A stretch of 6,442 bases of DNA from an uncultured Collinsella sp. (GTDB taxonomy: Bacteria; Actinomycetota; Coriobacteriia; Coriobacteriales; Coriobacteriaceae), in assembly GCA_934655835.1 (NCBI GenBank), contig CAKUHM010000082.1, positions 1 through 6,442 on the forward strand, read 5' to 3'. Numbering within the stretch: position 1 is the stretch's first letter; each line of letters begins with the position of its first letter. The notes under the pieces are model-generated. The model was not told the DNA's origin. It searched no databases and saw only the letters and a program-made list of their open reading frames with translations. The position numbers were made by a program, and so were the translations under genes. Shown piece after piece: positions 3,498 to 6,442 of the stretch.

Positions 3498-4889
3498 ATG
3501 GCATATGACGATAGAGAGACCGGGCTGACGGTTGAGGACCGCGGCTCAAAGATGGGTCTTCCCCAAAACCAAGATGCAGAGGCCAATGTACTGGCCGCTA
3601 TGCTGCTATCGCCCGAGGTGGTCGAAGAGGCCCAGGTCGAGCTGCAGCCCGATGACTTCTACCGGCCCATTCATAAGACCATCTATACCGCGATGGTCGA
3701 TATGTACAACAGCCGCATTCCCATCGACTCCATCTCGCTGATCGATTATCTGCGAAGCATCAACAAGCTTGATGCCGTGGGCGGCGAAGCGTACATTTTG
3801 GAGTTGATGGGTCAGACCCTTTCGCTCGTCAACTGGCAGCACCATGCCGCCATCGTTCGCCGCGATTCGATGCTGCGTGAGCTGATCGGCGCCACCAACG
3901 AGATCAACGCGCTGGCCTATAACGCTCCCACCGATACCAAAGAGGTCGTGGAGCTAGCCGAGAGCAAGCTGCTCAAGGTCACGGCGCGCGAGGTCAAGTC
4001 GAGCTACAAGACGCTGACCGAGTTTATGGTCGAGGCCTATAACGAGGCCGAGGAAGTGTGCCAGGCTGGGGGCCAGGCTGCGGGCGTGCCCACGGGCTTC
4101 CCGTCGCTCGACCGCATGCTCATGGGTTTCCGCGAGGGCCAGCTCATCATCATCGGCGCCCGCCCTGCTGTGGGTAAGACGTCGTTCGCCCTGAATCTGG
4201 CGCTCAACGCTGCCGCCGCTGGTTATACCGTCGGCTTCTTCTCTCTGGAGATGTCGGGCAAGGAAATTGCCCAGCGCCTGATTTGCGCCTACGCCATGAT
4301 CTCGATCAGTGACTTCCGCATGGGCCGCATTAGCCCCGAGCAGTGGGCCAATATCAACGAGGCCACGCAGACCTTGTCCAAGCTCGATATTCTGATTGAC
4401 GATACGCCCGGCACCACAGTGACCGAGATTCGCGCCAAGAGCCGCCGCATGCTCCACAACAAGGAGAAGGCCATCATCATCCTGGACTACCTGCAGCTGG
4501 TGAGTCCTCCGCCGGGACGCCGCTCCGAGAGCCGTACCGTCGAGGTCTCCGAGATGTCGCGTGGTCTGAAGATCATGGCCAAGGAGCTCAAGATCCCGCT
4601 CATCGCGCTGTCGCAGCTCTCGCGTCAGGTCGAATCCCGTACCGGCAAGCGCCCGCAGCTTTCCGACCTTCGTGAATCGGGCTCCATCGAGCAGGACGCC
4701 GATATCGTTATGTTCTTGGACCGCTCCGCCGACGAGGCCGAAGCCTCGCGCGACGATCGACCCGACGAGGGCGTTACGCGTATCGTCGTGGCCAAGAACC
4801 GTTCGGGCCCGATCGGCGACGTCGACCTGATGTTCCTGCCGGCATCCACCAAGTTCTATGAGCTTGATGGGGCACATGCCGAGGAGTAG
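3498..4889 (+). CDS. dnaB: Replicative DNA helicase DnaB
   Basis: DnaB is the ring-shaped hexameric helicase that unwinds DNA 5' to 3' at the replication fork and interacts with primase. The N-terminal domain (about residues 13-115) starts at LPQNQDAEANVLAAMLL and includes the FYRPIHKTIY segment. After a linker, the RecA-like domain carries Walker A GARPAVGKTS (220-229), the catalytic Glu in FFSLEMS (E251), Walker B IIILDYLQL (Asp 330), and the late motif KNRSGPIGDVDLMF with the likely arginine finger near 435. It has 463 residues and is uninterrupted; there is no intein, which many actinobacterial DnaB proteins carry. I prefer ATG 3498 because GAGG at 3488-3491 lies six bases upstream; in-frame ATGs at 3486 and 3492 would add four or two residues but have no good ribosome-binding site. 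No terminator separates it from purA. Confidence 0.97.
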   Translation: MAYDDRETGLTVEDRGSKMGLPQNQDAEANVLAAMLLSPEVVEEAQVELQPDDFYRPIHKTIYTAMVDMYNSRIPIDSISLIDYLRSINKLDAVGGEAYILELMGQTLSLVNWQHHAAIVRRDSMLRELIGATNEINALAYNAPTDTKEVVELAESKLLKVTAREVKSSYKTLTEFMVEAYNEAEEVCQAGGQAAGVPTGFPSLDRMLMGFREGQLIIIGARPAVGKTSFALNLALNAAAAGYTVGFFSLEMSGKEIAQRLICAYAMISISDFRMGRISPEQWANINEATQTLSKLDILIDDTPGTTVTEIRAKSRRMLHNKEKAIIILDYLQLVSPPPGRRSESRTVEVSEMSRGLKIMAKELKIPLIALSQLSRQVESRTGKRPQLSDLRESGSIEQDADIVMFLDRSADEAEASRDDRPDEGVTRIVVAKNRSGPIGDVDLMFLPASTKFYELDGAHAEE

Positions 4890-4916
4890 GACAGGCGCCC
4901 GTTGCACGGGTATACT
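4888..4916 (+). promoter_or_regulatory. Probable purA promoter overlapping the dnaB stop codon
   Basis: AGGACA (4888-4893) and TATACT (4911-4916) are 4/6 and 5/6 matches to -35 and -10 with an exact 17-base spacer. The -35 overlaps the last two bases of the dnaB stop codon. Transcription would start near 4923 and give a leader of about 60 bases before purA. Confidence 0.65.
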
Positions 4917-4973
4917 GGGAATGTTTTGTGCTTCTGCGTGCCGGCGTGGCGCGTAGACAGTCCATGAATGTAA

Positions 4974-6269
<1,296 letters not shown>

Positions 6270-6291
6270 TCGGGACTATTTGGTTATTGCG

Positions 6292-6333
6292 ATATACCCC
6301 TTTGCAGCCCGGACGGGCGGCCGAGGGGTATAT
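6292..6333 (+). terminator. Long stem downstream of purA, probable terminator or regulatory hairpin
   Basis: ATATACCCCT (6292-6301) and AGGGGTATAT (6324-6333) are perfectly complementary over 10 bases. Inside, GCCC-GGAC-GGGC makes a second, smaller stem. The following TTTGCTTG is only modestly U-rich, so termination may be partial. Being 22 bases after the purA stop and 54 before purD, it separates the two genes or tunes read-through into purD. TATATT at 6328-6333 also resembles a -10 element, but no -35 accompanies it. Confidence 0.6.
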
Positions 6334-6387
6334 TTGCTTGCAAAGGGCTCGCGCGGAGCGGGCCATTCATCCATAGAGGAGGCACCC

Positions 6388-6442
6388 TTGAAGGCGGACA
6401 CTCAAACCATCGACATCCTGTTGTTGGGCAGCGGCGGCCGCG
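6388..6442 (+). CDS. purD: Phosphoribosylamine-glycine ligase (GAR synthetase), N-terminus only, cut by window edge
   Basis: Only 18 codons are visible. After a short variable start the sequence reads IDILLLGSGGR, the opening beta strand and glycine-rich turn of PurD, whose family signature is VLVLGSGGREHA. PurD is an ATP-grasp enzyme that joins phosphoribosylamine and glycine in the second step of purine synthesis. The start is TTG at 6388, supported by AGAGGAGG at 6375-6382 five bases upstream; no ATG or GTG in this frame is better placed. Its position next to purA supports the call. The leading residues KADTQT are an unusual N-terminal addition compared with forms that begin directly at the beta strand. 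Confidence 0.8.
   Translation, partial: MKADTQTIDILLLGSGGR

Overview
The window looks like a chromosomal housekeeping locus of a GC-rich actinobacterium. Gene order (rpsF-ssb-rpsR-rplI followed by dnaB, purA and purD), strong GC/GAG codon preference and protein character point to class Coriobacteriia, possibly a Collinsella-like genus. That placement is inference from memory of the families, not a database result.

Layout. Positions 1-440 (minus) hold the N-terminal two thirds of a UPF0126/TRIC-type membrane protein, probably starting at a TTG codon. Positions 441-860 are the accessory part. They contain a cluster of GTACAT boxes, a 23-bp inverted repeat with one mismatch, a 39-residue reading frame that looks like the N-terminal stub of an AbiEi/DUF6088-type antitoxin, three consecutive hairpins, and an inverted 20-base copy of a tRNA-Ser 3' end. 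Positions 860-1089 (minus) carry two tandem serine tRNA genes with encoded CCA ends, anticodons CGA and GGA, each followed by an intrinsic terminator, with a promoter upstream of the pair. Positions 1090-1584 have no gene; they contain DnaA-box-like sites, a probable rpsF promoter, and a leader hairpin whose loop can pair with the rpsF ribosome-binding site.

Positions 1585-3273 (plus) are the ribosomal/replication operon rpsF-ssb-rpsR-rplI, closed by a strong intrinsic terminator at 3308-3341. dnaB (replicative helicase) follows with its own leader, then purA (adenylosuccinate synthetase) from a promoter whose -35 overlaps the dnaB stop codon. A 10-bp stem follows purA, and the first 18 codons of purD, with a TTG start and a strong ribosome-binding site, run off the right edge.

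Functionally the plus-strand genes join translation (S6, S18, L9), DNA replication (SSB, DnaB) and purine nucleotide synthesis (PurA, PurD). All of the core genes look intact and ordinary. The less usual material is the noncoding and decayed DNA at 440-860 and the regulatory region at 1090-1584. I do not see a complete undescribed system here; the best candidates are the antitoxin-like stub with its palindrome and the rpsF leader.
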